A model generated the notes under the pieces. The model was not told the origin of the DNA. It searched no databases and worked only from the letters and a program-made list of their open reading frames with translations. A DNA stretch of 64,000 nt from Epiperipatus broadwayi (Eukaryota; Onychophora; Udeonychophora; Euonychophora; Peripatidae): the NCBI GenBank assembly GCA_028023455.1, contig JAQFVV010000027.1, positions 10,909,845-10,973,844 on the forward strand. The letters are read 5' to 3'. The position numbers and the translations under genes were made by a program. The stretch's first letter is position 1; every line of letters begins with the position of its first letter. Of the stretch, positions 1-12,678 are shown piece by piece.

Positions 1-1325
1 TGTTGGTAACTTATTCAGACTCAATCAAAAGAGCACTCTATCCAAATAATCTTCAGTCTAATTAAAATTCTACTTAAAAGCAGTTTTCTTAGAAAAAGAT
101 ATCTTGTATATCATTTTAATCTGCTATTATTTTTGTTGGTACAAAAGTTTTGATTATTTTATTATTAAAAATCTAAATGTTTATTAGAATTTTCATTAAG
201 TTAATGAAATATATATATATATATAAAAAGTTAAAACAGTGTGACATTAATTCTAAAGTTTTTTACGAATTTCACAAACAAATTTCGCCCATGATAATGA
301 ATTGATTGTATCAATAACATATAACTGCAGTGGTATTAATTTACTAAATGCTTACACAATTTGTAACTGGAGCAAAAAAATATTGCCACTGTATTGATGA
401 TTTATTAATTATTATTTTAAAGGATTACATTAGTAATTAAAAACAATATATTTCATATAGGTTTATATTAATACAACATATATTTTTGAAATAGTATAAT
501 TTCACATTATAAATAACCTCACAAACTTCTAACTTCTTTTCAAAAACTTTATTTCCATATATTAATGATATGAACATATATATTTAATCACATATTATAC
601 AATTCCAATGTTTCAACTGTTTTTTTTTTTTTCACAATTACAGTCATTTTCAAGGACCTATAACAAAAAAAAAAAAAAAATACGTATCTCTACGTAATAC
701 TCTAAATACAAATCTCTTTCATATATAGTGTTTAACAAGCATACATGTCTATGTATACATGAAACTTGTTTAAAAAACAGAATTAATATAAGGGTTTTGT
801 ATTATCTAAGAGTATCTGATATTACTTTGAATAATTCAGTCATTTTGTTTTTTGCTATATTGCATTGATAAATAATTAAAAGTTTCTGTTAAATTATAAC
901 ACAAATGAAAATGATGACTGAAATGGAATTTTGTTTTACCATTTTGAAACTTGGATTTCTATCAGAAACAAATAACTTGTATATTTCTTAAATATAAAGT
1001 TTATAGAGCTGTTATGAACTTGGGCTTGTCTCTTTAAGTAGAAAAAGTTACTTTATAATATAAACATATATAAATCTCCAGGATTTATTGTTTATTACAA
1101 TGTAAATATACATATATAAATTTCAATTTATTCCTTACAAATTTTCCATTACCAAAGATTATTTCTCAAATAAAGTAGAAAATATAATTACAATTAAAAT
1201 ATCTCAACATCTACATCCTTCTCTTTTTCTTCAAATGATCGTATTTATTCTAATATAAATGGCTTTGAAAATTATTAATTTAAAAGTTTAATATTTAAAT
1301 TTAAACGTGATTAATGTAACTATAC
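1..1325 (-). other. Intron 3' of the MLLE exon, no recognisable content
   Basis: AT-rich intronic sequence with homopolymer runs (T run near 620, A run near 665) and a short AT dinucleotide tract near 210-226. I searched for the next expected UBR5 exon after VSHGR and saw none, so it probably lies left of the window. Confidence 0.7.
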
Positions 1326-1683
1326 CTTCCATGAGATACAATGATATCTACAGCTTCATCCACCCTCGCCCTCAGAGAATCTTCTGACGCCAGCAACAAT
1401 AAAAGTTGTGCAGGTGACAATTCCAAAAGCATTCCAGTAATTTTACTGGCAAGAGAGGGGCGTAATGCTTGAACTTTAGGATAGAGTCGTTCTCCAAGCT
1501 GTTGTCGATGAGGGCTCAAATGATCATTATTATTCTGACCACTTTCATCTCCTGGGGTGTAAAAAGGGCGAGCATCATAGGATAAACTTCTCCGAGTCTC
1601 TCGCTCCCGTTCTCGACTAAGTTGTCGTTGAAGGACTCTTCGTTGTTGTTCTCGTTCTCGTGAACGTAGCCTCTGAATAAGAT
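1326..1683 (-). CDS. UBR5: UBR5/hyd, exon with Arg/Glu-rich linker and MLLE (PABC) domain
   Basis: The translation begins [20 protein letters not shown], continues [20 protein letters not shown] and [20 protein letters not shown], then the MLLE domain starting [20 protein letters not shown]. The signature [10 protein letters not shown] is intact. MLLE, also found in poly(A)-binding protein C-termini, binds PAM2 peptides such as those of PAIP2 (established). The exon ends VDIIVSHG plus two bases before donor AAG|GTATAG. The start at 1683 follows AACAG; the upstream base comes from the 5974-6043 exon. The Arg/Glu repeat region is probably a charged helix. The following exon, carrying the main HECT domain and catalytic Cys, was not found in 1-1325. 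Confidence 0.96.
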
Positions 1684-2265
1684 CTGTTCCAGATCATAAA
1701 GGGTGGAAGAAAAAAAAAAAAGAAACATTTATAAAAGAACTATTAATCATTTAAAACATTACTAATATTACTATTAATAATAATAATTTTATTTTTTTAA
1801 AAAGAAACACTTAATGACAAAAAGTATTATTTTATACATAAAAGCAAATATTTTTTTTACTACAAATGTGCACAGCTTTCTCTTATGTGGTTCTTATTAT
1901 TACATATAAATCAAATTTCAGCTGGATTTTATCTGCTATCATCTATGTAATTAAGACTGACTTAGTAGTTATTAGCATTCCTAGATACCTATACTACTCA
2001 ATGTATGGCAGGTAAAAGATCAATCAATAAAAAATCATATCAATAGGAACTGCAAAAATTCTATTCACATCTTTCAAACATGAAAATCTTTATTTTAACA
2101 TTTATATGAAAAAAAAAATGTTAAATTTTTAGTTTATATTTAACATATAGGAAGTTTTTCTTTTTTTAATTTACTTTTTTTTGACTCCTAATAATTCAAT
2201 AACAATTAAAAATATCTGGATTGTACTTTATAAATCAAATTGCAAAAAATGCTTTTTGTAAGTCA

Positions 2266-2287
2266 TCAATCAATCAATCAATCAATC
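2266..2287. repeat. Tetranucleotide microsatellite (TCAA)n
   Basis: Five and a half copies of TCAA in tandem inside the UBR5 intron. A simple repeat, possibly polymorphic. Confidence 0.9.
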
Positions 2288-2622
2288 TTCCATTCTGAAA
2301 TATTTGAAAAGAATGTGTTAAATCAATTTATCTTTCAAATTGTTTTTGCATCACTACTCAAAACTTTAATAATTAAAGTTTTAAATATATTGACTTTATT
2401 TTACAGTTGCAGTGTGTTAATATCATTGTGAATTGCTTTTCAAATATGCTACATCAATATCTTGCTGTAATGCAATCGTGATTTAAATTTTTATGCAATT
2501 TATTTATACAGTATGGTATCCAGAAAAGTTTATGCTAATAGATTTAAGTTCAATTTGTGTTTCAACTATACGTTTTATGACAACTTTCAAGAGCATATAT
2601 TACATTTACAATATCCCTAATA

Positions 2623-4718
2623 TAACGGTCGGATAGAGTACGAGTTTTACCGTATCTGCACTACAGGGCGCCACTAGGTTATTTGAACCTAGAAAATTTA
2701 TATAGTAGGCAGATACGTAAGTTAAGAAAACATTTTTTTAATATATATTTTAATCCGACCGTCAGCCCAATGTCACTAGCTCATGGAGTAGCAGAGTTTT
2801 AAAACATTTCTATAAGTTTTAATAAAGATTTATATTCTCAAAATATATTAATATTTAAAACAATAAAATAAAAGAAGCCACTGCCAGTAATTAACACACA
2901 AACATTTATTTAAGCACATATAGATAAAATTTGAGGAACAAAATTTTTAAATTTGGCTTTTTAGTTTGAACAATCCACCCAGATTTGTTTAATAATATTT
3001 TTAAGTGTCGAGTATGAATAAACTACATAGATTGCATTTGAGAAAAAAAATATTCTATCCCTGATTTAACCTTAGGTCAAAAGTTGCAGCCAAACCAACG
3101 TCAATCCATCTGTTATATCGATGTATTCAATGCAGTATAAATACGACAGCACAAATACCATACTGTCAGGAATGTACGTCTGAACAGCATGGTTATAAAA
3201 GACTTTGACTCTCGTCCAGAACAGGAATACTACATTTGTCTGACAAAAAGAGCAATATAAAAAAAAACTCCATAGGAAGGGACTGCGTTTTCCGTCTTAC
3301 TATCCCATTCCATAGGCAAAAAGGAGGTGAGAAGCATACAATGCGATCCTGCACGTAGCGAATCTCATATTACATCTACTAATTACACCAATATATCCAA
3401 TCCACTGGCCCAATTTAACTACGAAACAAATAACTTAAGATTACCCTCCCTTAAACTAACATAACTTTGCGAATCTATGCAACCATTCACGCCCGACTTA
3501 AATTTAACATTTATATAAGTTCGCACAGATGAATTTTATAAAAGTTAGTTTTTTAATGATGAGTATAGATCGGCTACATAGATTACACAGTTAAAAGCAT
3601 TTCAAAATAAACATAAACGATCAAAATATAAAGTCATTGATGGAATTTCAGAGGGAAATTTACAAGAAACCCAATGGCATTCATCATAAGATGCCGCATT
3701 GACACCAATAACTTAAAAGACATCCGAATAAATACATTTTAGATACTCAACGTAAGGTATCATTATGTACCGAATGTCTATATATTTTGATCAAATATGA
3801 AAATAAAAACATAATTAAACGTTAACGAATCTATGCAAGCATCTATACCCAACTTAAATTTAATACATTTAAATGATTTATACCATAAATATTAAAAAAA
3901 TAAAAATAAAATGGAAATGATTTTTAGCAAACTCAAATGTATAAAAATTAAACGTTAATAATTAATTTGAAAACTTAAAAGTCAGATAAAAGTTCATTTT
4001 AAAATTGAGGTTAGCTGAATATTAAAAGCTTGTCAAATCTTTAAAGTTCTTAATTACTTTTAGTAAAATTTTTCCATTTATATCTTACAGAAGAAAAGCT
4101 CCCAGTTCCTGATGTCAATTCCCATGAAGTCTTTATTTGAAGACCGGTCTATCTGAAGGTGGCCTTAGCTGGAACAATCCTGGTATTACAGGCATTTCAT
4201 TTGAAATAACTGAGAGAGGGTGACAAGTGCGTCTTATCGCCCTTCTCACAAAATCAAGCTGGAACTGTTCTTAATTTCAATAGTTTTCTTTTATACCGAT
4301 CATCCGGATTCACTGAACAATGGTTTCCTGTTCCAAATTTTCGTTAAGGTCCGAGCCTTCATTGCTGCTTCTATTGAACATCTAATTTTTATTTTTGTTC
4401 TCTTATCTACATTTAATTATTCAGGTGCCCCAAGGGCTAGTGTGCTTTAGAACAATCATTTAATTAATAAAACAATCATTTCCATTTTCTAAGATTATAG
4501 AAATCAACACTATTTCTATTTTCAAAAATATCAAATCTTTACATCTTTACTTTTTTACAAAAAAAAAAATACTAATACTTTTATCTTTAAAATAATTTTT
4601 AAAGTTTCCCATCTGTGCGATATATATACGTTGAACAACTTTTAATTTTCAGTTTTTTTCTTTTTAATAAATCAATTTTTATTTACGATCTTTTTATTTT
4701 CATTTTAAAATAATGTAA
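2623..4718 (+). mobile_element. Monomeric ~2.1 kb repeat, same family as each arm of the 39744-44037 foldback
   Basis: Starts TAACGGTCGGATAGAG, then the shared block TGCACTACAGGGCGCCA...TTTGAACCTAG...GTAGGCAGATACGTAAGT and TGTCACTAGCTC, which recur at 39744 and, inverted, before 44037. It ends around AATAATGTAATGGC, matching the centre of the dimer. Two internal modules occur here in the order A (about 2985-3485, with CCTTAGG and ATATCGATGTATTCAATG) then B (about 3555-3870, GAGTATAGATCGGCTACATAG). No long ORF survives. The superfamily is not identified. The right boundary is approximate. Confidence 0.7.
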
Positions 4719-5973
4719 TGGCATTTTATATACCGTTACCTAAATTTTATGTGTCTTCGGACATTTATTTAATACTGCAATAATTTTAAATTACTATTAT
4801 TAAGACTTAAAAAATATTTCCACTCTCAAAATTGAATTGTTGTTCTGAAGTCACCTTAATGTATCTTTGATAGCAAAAGTATATATATAAAACCTTAAGG
4901 AATAATAATAATAATGATTGGTTTGGTGATTAATAAATACACTTAAAAATCTACCTATGACACAGATAGAAATGATCTGGTAACTCGCCATTTTTATAAA
5001 CTGTACTATTAATTGCTTTTTATCATTTAATTGATCATCAGATGCATATCATCACTAATCCCAAATCAAAAAATTTCAACACTTCTACTTATTTATTTTA
5101 TATTTGTTCATTACATTTTTCATGAAAATTTTTGTTTCTTGATTTCTAATTTTGTAACATTCAATCTATTCCTTTAAGGATCCTTTATTAGAATTTTACT
5201 CAATGTTAAATTCAATTCTTAACATGTTCATTGTATTTTTAATATTACATTTTTGTGAGTTTTTCATATCTAATTCTAATGTACTGTTTCATTCTTATCT
5301 CTATAATTTGTTCAAAATCAAAAAGTGTAAACTAATATTTATGTTGACAATTTTGAGAAAGCTTTACAGTGATCATAACTTCTAATCTTAGCTAACACTT
5401 TAATTGGATAAATAAGAGTTTTCTTCAAACAATTCAAATTCCTAATTATTATTATAGTCATTAATTTATAATTGCTTTACTATTTTTATTCACAAATTTT
5501 TTGCTCATAGCTATCCACTTTAGGGATATCTCTTACATCTATATAACCACAATTCTTGAGAATAGTAGACTAAAACTGCTAACATAAAAAAAAAAAACTA
5601 TGTAATTCTGAGTCTTCTATTGTTCTCCAATCATCAATTACAGCCTATCTTACTATAATAACTAATCAAAAGTATAATAGCTTTGTGTTAGTTATGTGTT
5701 TCCATTTCTTAATCACATATTTAATATGTATATATAAACACAGTTTTGCTAATATATTCACTTAGTTACAGTTGTATGTCAATCTCACTTCAAATAATAA
5801 AGCAAATTAAAAACCACTAAAAAATGATATACAGAAAAGTAAATAATAGGTATTATTTAGTTATTCATTATTTTATCCATTTATTTTTCTTCATTTATTC
5901 TTCTACTATTTTAATTACTAGTAGTCTCAAACCCAATATATATAGAGAATTAATAAAGAATTGATCTACTTAC
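4719..5973. other. Intron, no recognisable content
   Basis: AT-rich UBR5 intron sequence between the repeat monomer and the 70-nt exon. Short ORFs here are chance openings in AT-rich DNA. Confidence 0.6.
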
Positions 5974-6043
5974 TGTATTGCAAACTTTTACCACCCACTT
6001 GGCAATTTTCTAAGTTTGGTAATTTTTCACTGGACAACAAGGC
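5974..6043 (-). CDS. UBR5: UBR5/hyd, 70-nt micro-exon (ALLSSEKLPNLENCQ)
   Basis: This short exon reads ALLSSEKLPNLENCQVGGKS, LQY plus one base. It matches the family words A-LS-EKLPNLE that follow TAIA in UBR5. The acceptor TTTTTAAG|GCC is in phase 0. The donor ACA|GTAAGT leaves one base (A) that joins AT of the following exon to give Asn, so the junction reads LQYNLIQRLR. Too small for an ORF scan, it was found by looking for the residues missing between exons 10284-10463 and 1326-1683. The perfect phase match at both ends makes it secure. Confidence 0.93.
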
Positions 6044-6338
6044 CTTAAAAAAAATTCAATAAAAAAGATTAAAACTACAAATAACAGTGGTATTCTCTTT
6101 CCTATAAATCCAGAAGTTAAAGTGATAAATGAATGGCTGTTAGATGATAGTTCAGACAGATTCCTACAAATACTTTTTATTTAAGTAGCAGTTTAATCAG
6201 AAAATATATTGATGTAGGAATCTAGTTGCACTGCCATTTAATAACCATTGATTTTACTTACTAATACTTCTGAATGTTGAAAAGATAAGTCACTAATATT
6301 TAATGAACATAAATTGAGAACGTCAATGATACTTAATG

Positions 6339-6510
6339 ATCTTCAATACTTTCTCTTCCTCTTTCCTTTTTTATTTTTGCTTTTTATATATAACATATAT
6401 AGTAACAACATTTCACTCTTAAAGTGTAAGAAGAGTGAAATGTTATTTTATGTTATATAAAAAAAAAGCAAAAATAAAGAAGGAAAGAGGAAGAAAAAGT
6501 ATTGAAGATT
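6339..6510. repeat. Foldback hairpin, ~80-bp arms, 10-nt loop
   Basis: The arm 6339-6420 (ATCTTCAATACTTTC... ...CATTTCACTCTT) is the reverse complement, with a few mismatches and indels, of 6431-6510 (AAGAGTGAAATG... ...GTATTGAAGATT). The loop is AAAGTGTAAG. A related piece of the loop/arm recurs directly at 6617-6650. The segment 6341-6650 is flanked by an identical 14-mer, TGATACTTAATGAT, at 6327-6340 and 6651-6664, which could be a target-site duplication. MITE-like. Confidence 0.8.
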
Positions 6511-7630
6511 ATATTACAATATAAGGAATAATGCTCGGATAAATAGTGAAGGAAGATTTGGACATTATGGAAGAGACAATCGAATTGAATAATATTAATA
6601 ATGTTAATCTATTTTGCTTTAAAGTGTAAGAGTAAAATGTTGTTATTATATGATACTTAATGATTTTATAACACTATTTTAATTGTCATTCTACATCTCA
6701 ATTTTAAGAAATATTAATTATACTTTTTCATTTATGCACTGCTTAGCATAATCAGTTAAAAGATCATGTGATACACGGTTTATTGAAAAATGTCATTAAT
6801 CCAAATGGCATTTGGATGAAAATTAATATATTTTTATGCAATGCTAAAAAAAGTCTTATTATTACCAATCTTCAAAGAATTTTAAGTACTTTCGTCATAA
6901 AAGTTCTTATCAATGCAAAATCATTACTATAAAGAAAAAAAAAGTTTAAGCTTTTAAAAAAATCCATATTCTAGATTTTAGAACAAAAAATAATCAAGAT
7001 CTACTAATAACATAAATAGATTTCAATTTTCATGTTTATCTCTGAACAAAAAAAATTCTGAAAAGAACTAGTCCCATAAAAAAAAATAGTACTGTTTAAT
7101 TAACATCCTTAAAGCTGAACTGCAGATCTCACTTTATTTTACATAAGAGTATGGATTAGTCCATAAAAAATTGAAAATAAGTGATTAAATTGACAGTATT
7201 TCCACACATGTAGTGTTAAAACTGAATTCCAATTAGTCTTTTCTTTAGTGACTACTACAATCAGGAAAAAATTTATAGGCTAATCAAGAAACAATGTAAT
7301 AACATCAATGATTATTTTTAATTCAACAATTAAGATATCAAAACATATTTTCTATAGCAAATATGCCTTTAATTGTTTCCAATTCAATGTATTTTTAACT
7401 AATAAAAAAAAAAATCATCTTTTTTTTTTCAATCTTTTTTCATTTTGTCATTTTGTTAAACACTACTTTTCCTACAAATCTTACCTATGTCATAGTTCTG
7501 AACATATTTTTACTATTCATTTTAGCACTATACTTTCCCAATTTTATTGAATTCTTTTTCTCCATGCTCTTTGTATATTGACCTCTTTATTTAGAAATCT
7601 TTTGTATATGAACATCTTTATCTGGAAATC

Positions 7631-7719
7631 TGTTTTTTCACATGAGATTTATTTTCTAAAACAATGTTAATGAATGTTTTTTCACACGAGATTTTATTTT
7701 CTAAAACAATGTTAATGAA
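7631..7719. repeat. Tandem duplication, 2 x 44/45 bp
   Basis: Unit TGTTTTTTCACATGAGATTT...CAATGTTAATGAA at 7631-7674 is repeated at 7675-7719 with a C/T change and one inserted T. A recent local duplication in the intron. Confidence 0.9.
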
Positions 7720-8378
7720 TATTTTTCCTCCTTTGTAGAATGATGTTTTTTTTGTTTTGTTTATATTTTCTTTATTCTTTTTTGCTTTTAATTCAGTTTC
7801 CTTTTTTTAATAACTAATTATTCCTTGAATAAACGCCTTGTGTAACAATAATAATTGATTCAAGAATAAAGTTTCGTAAGGTGAACCAAAGCTTCTGATA
7901 TTTAAATGTCATGATTTCCTAAGAAATAAAGCATTCCTTTAAGTAAATAAAAAAAAGTGTAATTACTACTTAGCAGTATTTTTAGTATAAATCTCGTTAC
8001 ATAGCAATTAGTGATAGTTTCCAAATGATAATTACATATGACTATTTTTGAAGAAAAGATGAGTGCTAGTAAAATATAGGAGTATGACTTTCATAACATG
8101 GTATTATTAAATTTCTTCAGATTCCTGCTAAAGTTCTAATGAAGTTTAAATGAGACTTTTTAAAACAAAAAAGCCTATGGATAAAAAAATTTCCATTCTT
8201 TGCCTACTTCTTACCATGGTGAAGTTTGGAGAAGATTAGGCTGTATCAGATTTAATAAACATACAATGGAATATACTGATTAACTAATTTTTTTTTAAAT
8301 GTTTACTTGGACAAGTGAAAAGGAAATGCTCTAATAAAATGTAATATTTAATTTCTTACAGGCGGCAGTTTTCAATTA

Positions 8379-9428
8379 CACCTGGGTCTCGTTTTATGCG
8401 GTAGATAGGTTCCACAGAAAACCCGTATTAAAAAAAAATCGCACAAAAATAGACTTAACTTACCTTGAAAAATGGGGGATAGGGTCTGTAATTTTCAGAA
8501 TTCGCGTAAAAGCAAAGCAACAATGAAAAATTACTTTAAAATTCGCATTAAAAAAATAAGAAAATAAAGTATGACTAATAAAAAATAACAAATATTTGGA
8601 AAAAATTGGTACAAGACAAACTTTTTTTATTAACTACAGTATTTAATTTGACATTTTTTCATATGTATTTTAATCATTATCGCTATTTTTGAATGTGCGG
8701 TTCGTTTGTAAACTGGTAAGAAATCAGATTCGTCGATGTGATGTGATGTAGCTTCTTCTTGAACGAAGTCAAGAATCTCTCAGCAATTATGCCCAGAGAA
8801 ACTTGTTAGCCACTTTATTTTCCATTTCCCACTCTAATTTTTACCATATTCTGCTCCATCCCATTTACACAACTAGTGCCAATTTCAGTCTTGTGCTGTG
8901 TTAATGGTTTTCTGTCGACAACTGATTTTTACTACTGAAATAAATTTTAAATGTTCACATTTTGTTTCTATATTAAAAAAATGAGGATCGCAATCAAAAC
9001 AAAAAGATTATACACTATCATTAAAAATATTATTTTCAGTTTATAAAATCAATAAAATCTTAGTTATTTATTTTAAAATCTACATTATTTATTTCTGTTA
9101 TACCTAACAAAATACATTTTAAAAGTTTAAAATTTTTGAATATTTATTGCGATATTTTTATGTGTAAGTATAAATCTATTATTATTATTTACTCATTAGT
9201 ATAAGTATGTTATTTATTCTAAATATAGCTTCAGGCCATATTCACGTTAGCTGCTAATATAATATATTTTTGAAGAAAAAAAAGTATTTCAAGTCAAAAT
9301 AATTATTAATAATTTAAAAATTTGATATCTAATAAATATAGTGAAATATGAAAAATATTAAGAAGAAACATGAATCGCATAACTTCAAAATCGCATTAAA
9401 ATAATCTGCATAAAACGAGACCCAGGTG
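8379..9428. mobile_element. TA-flanked non-autonomous DNA element, copy 1 (1,050 bp)
   Basis: Terminal inverted repeats CACCTGGGTCTCGTTTTATG and CATAAAACGAGACCCAGGTG are perfect. TA is present on both sides (8377-8378 and 9429-9430), as expected for a Tc1/mariner-type TA target duplication (inference). Internal blocks such as AAAATTCGCATTAAAAAAAT and GACAAACTTTTTTTA are shared with copies at 33131-34000 and 60266-61300. No transposase ORF is visible, so it is a non-autonomous or internally decayed copy. Confidence 0.85.
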
Positions 9429-9430
9429 TA

Positions 9431-10283
9431 TTTCATTAAAAGAAACAAATATTAAGCAAATTCTAAATAAATTTTATCATAAATGGCTTACAAATAATGT
9501 TTTATAAATATTATCTTCTATTTAATGAATTCACTCTTTGTTTGTTACTAACAGTCTTTTTCTATCTAAAGTTATGACAATACGCATGATATGAAAATAA
9601 AATCTATTATAAATCCCTGCTAAATAATGCTTGATAGTTTTATCTTTAGATAGTCTAATTATCTATACTTTATTGTTTAAGTAATATTGTTTTTAACTTT
9701 TAAAAATTGTTATCTAATTATTAAAAGTACTGATAACACGCTGACTGAAATATTAAGATGATTTCACATCACTGTTTTAAGTAGAACTTTATCGTTGTTG
9801 TTTTATATATGGAAAATTTTTCTGGTAACAGCGAATTACAGAAAATGCTGAAATATTTCCTGAAAAAAGAGGAGTAGATAAATTTTAAAAAATAAATATT
9901 CATTCTAAATGATGCAAAATCTTTGCTTACAACAATAGCATTAATTCACATAATCCAAACAAATGCATTATCTCGGTAATTGTAATAAATGTATTTTGGG
10001 CTACATAGAAAATAATGCTGAATAACCCTATTGGAAATTAAATGCTTGCAAAAATTACAATTATAAATTTACAAATTGACAAATAACTATCCATCTCTTA
10101 TAATTATGTAAAAAAAAAATTTTATCAAAATTTTCAGACATAACAAAAATTTAATGCTGTAGAAATCATTAATTTTATAATGAAAACAAAATGTTCTTCA
10201 TACCTAAATTAGTGTATCACTATTTTAAACTTCCAAGGTTCTAGCCAATTAATGAATATCAATTAAAAAAATAAAAATCATAC
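9431..10283. other. Intron, no recognisable content
   Basis: AT-rich UBR5 intron between the TA-flanked element and the 10284-10463 exon. I see no ORF, repeat or RNA gene that can be supported. Confidence 0.6.
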
Positions 10284-10463
10284 CTCGGCAATCGCCGTGT
10301 AGAAACTTCGAGCAACCCCTGTTCCTTCTCCTGGCTCATCTTTAAATGTGACTTTCACCCTGTGAACTGCCATGGGAGGCCCTGCAGTTCCCGTACGGCG
10401 GTTGTAGTAGGTATTGAGTTGCTTGAATGTCTGTTGTATTAGTTGATTTCTATCACGCTCAAC
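10284..10463 (-). CDS. UBR5: UBR5/hyd, internal exon ([23 protein letters not shown], start of HECT-like region)
   Basis: The exon is 180 nt, exactly 60 codons in phase 0. It starts [20 protein letters not shown], and [30 protein letters not shown] follow. The segment KDEPGEG-GVARSFY resembles the start of HECT N-lobes in other E3s (GE-G-D-GG--REFF, family knowledge). In UBR5 it is separated from the rest of the HECT domain by the MLLE module, so the sequence suggests an interrupted HECT fold. The acceptor is TATATAG|GTT and the donor GAG|GTATGA. Confidence 0.96.
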
Positions 10464-10765
10464 CTATATAAAATTTATTTAGAATTTAGTAATTCTATGC
10501 ATTCTAACTTCTTGGTATATTTATCTTAATGTAAAATAAAAGAATGCAGCATTAAATAATTTATGAACATATTAACCTGGCTTTTTTTAATTTTTAAATT
10601 CAGTTTACAATAGTAATATTTTACAAGTATGTAAATAAAAATACAAAAATACTTGAACAAATTTGATCTTTTTTCAAATATTTCTATTGATGTTAAAAAT
10701 AAATTCTCCACATGGATTAATTAGGTGATTATACGTGTCACAATAAAAATCTTGTAATTCAATGA

Positions 10766-10832
10766 AGCAGCCGAGTGGTGGACTTGATATCTAAATAGTC
10801 TTGGACTGAAGCTTAACCTATTACTTTCAATG
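10766..10832 (+). repeat. Degenerate tRNA(Leu/Ser)-like segment, possible SINE head
   Basis: The string AGCAGCCGAGTGGTGGACTT resembles the D-arm/box A of tRNA-Leu or tRNA-Ser (GGCCGAGTGGT...GGACTTGA). A decayed box B-like AGCTTAACCTA follows about 30 nt later. It has no intact cloverleaf and no clear tail. It may be a SINE remnant or a chance match. Confidence 0.35.
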
Positions 10833-12613
10833 TTAGAATGCAGCAAGATATCCTAACCAAATAATAATTTATTTTTTTATATATAAAACATCTATTTTTA
10901 CTTATCATATTAGTCCAGTGTGGACAAAACTCAAGTTTAGCTACCATTTTCACAAGACAATTACATTTAATAATTTAATAAAATAAATTATAACTTTTTT
11001 GCAAACAAGATCCTAGTTTTATAATTTGAGTAATTTGACTATTTTTATAATCTCTACATTCAACTAAAATATGTAACAATGAGAATTAATAGCTAATGAT
11101 CTTCACATAATACAATACTATCATAGAAATTACAATCTACATTTCAACCTAAATTAGATATTACTATTACATTTTAGCTTCATAAATATATATATTTGTT
11201 TGTATTTTGTTTGAAAAATTCAGTTTAAAAAATATAATATGTAAGGTAGAATATAGTAAATGATTTTATAAAATACGCTATATATTTAATGATATAATGA
11301 TATTAGACAAAGTTATATTTATTTCATGATACTTCTTTCATAATAAAGTCTTTTGTTACTTATGTGTTAATTACTAATATAATTTTATAGGCTGCAAAAA
11401 AAAGAAGTCTAACGTTTGACTGAAATGAAGCCATTTTAAGGCTTTAAAGAAACTAAACAAATTCCCAATATTCTTTCATACATTTTTGTTGTTTGTAGAT
11501 ATGGTTAATAAACATGGACAGACCACCAACATACATCAGTCAATATGCAAAAGGTTTGTAAGCTCTAATAATCAATGGTATCTAATGATTACTTGAGCTT
11601 ACACTAGATATCACTATTGTATGGAAAACCTTTTTGGTAATGTTTTAATATTATGAAAGCATTAAGAGTTTATTGGTTAAAACTTGAGTTTAAGACCCCA
11701 AAATACCTATAGTTTTGCTTCTCAGTTGCTTGATAGTTTATAACAGAAACATCAATTGAGCCTTCTTGAAAGCAAGACGAATTTGTATGTGAATATATTT
11801 TTTTAGATATTTATGATCATGAAAGACAAAATTAAATTATGCTCTTATATCCATGTCATTAGAAAAATCGTCAGATAAGGCAGAAATTAGGGCCAAAGAG
11901 GCTGAGAGTATTATGAATTTCCTGATTGTGGGCCCACAATGTCAATGATTTATATTTATTTAGCTATCTATAATTGTAGAATACTATTAAATGAAGAAAA
12001 ATTATAAAAATTGAAAGAAAAACTGTCTAATATTAAATTAAGCATTAGTGGACTTAGTGAAGTTAGAAAAAAAAAAGAAAAGATGATTTGAAAAATGGGC
12101 ATGCATTTTACTATAGATAATTATTAGAAGCACAAGTGAAATAGGATTTATTATACATAAAAAGTGGAAAATAAAATATTGTGGAGATTGATGGTATATC
12201 AGAGAGAGAGTGGCAGATTAGTTATTCAACTTAATGGAATACATCATATGCAAATAATTCAGATTCATGCCTCAACAAGTTCTCATTGTTATGAAAGAGG
12301 AGAGAATTTTTGTATAGATGTGCTAAATGCTTTTCATCACATTTAAAATTATAACAAGGAAAACAATTAAAAAATAAAAAATGAAGAGGCTAAATTTAGT
12401 TATAGTGACAGACATATGAAATTTGCAGGAAAAAAAATGTATATTATCAATTTATTCTTTGAGGAAAATATTAAATAAATGGAAATGAAAATATCTAGTA
12501 AAGATATAGAAGAAATAGATATTCTGATTAACAGAAATTATGTATTTCAAACTTGCATTACTCTTAAAATATTCAATACAGGAAGTTATCATTGATTAAT
12601 GACGTATAACATA

Positions 12614-12678
12614 ACACGACCACCACTTCTTATGCTTGTGTGTGTGGCAATATGTATAGTGAATTTTGCCTGTTTTAA
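12614..12678. mobile_element. Short dispersed repeat flanked by 13-bp direct repeats
   Basis: The segment CACGACCACCACTTCTTATG...GCAATATGTATAGTGAATTTTGCCTG is flanked by GACGTATAACATA/GACGTATAACATA (about 12601 and 12681), suggesting a target-site duplication. Parts of it recur at 32262-32302 and 51864-51896. It sits inside the decayed LINE. It is too short to code. Confidence 0.55.

Noticed and set aside
206-226. AT dinucleotide tract as a regulatory element
   Set aside because: Such tracts are common throughout this AT-rich window; it is a simple repeat.
1200-1262. Minus-strand reading RSFEEKEKDVDVEIF ending in a stop, 64 nt downstream of the MLLE exon donor, as a possible alternative C-terminus
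   Set aside because: It has no similarity to the UBR5 sequence expected after the MLLE domain and no good acceptor in the right phase; AT-rich chance reading.
1516-1728. 70-aa minus-strand ORF overlapping the MLLE exon
   Set aside because: It is a shifted frame of the UBR5 exon (Arg/Glu-rich linker read out of frame).
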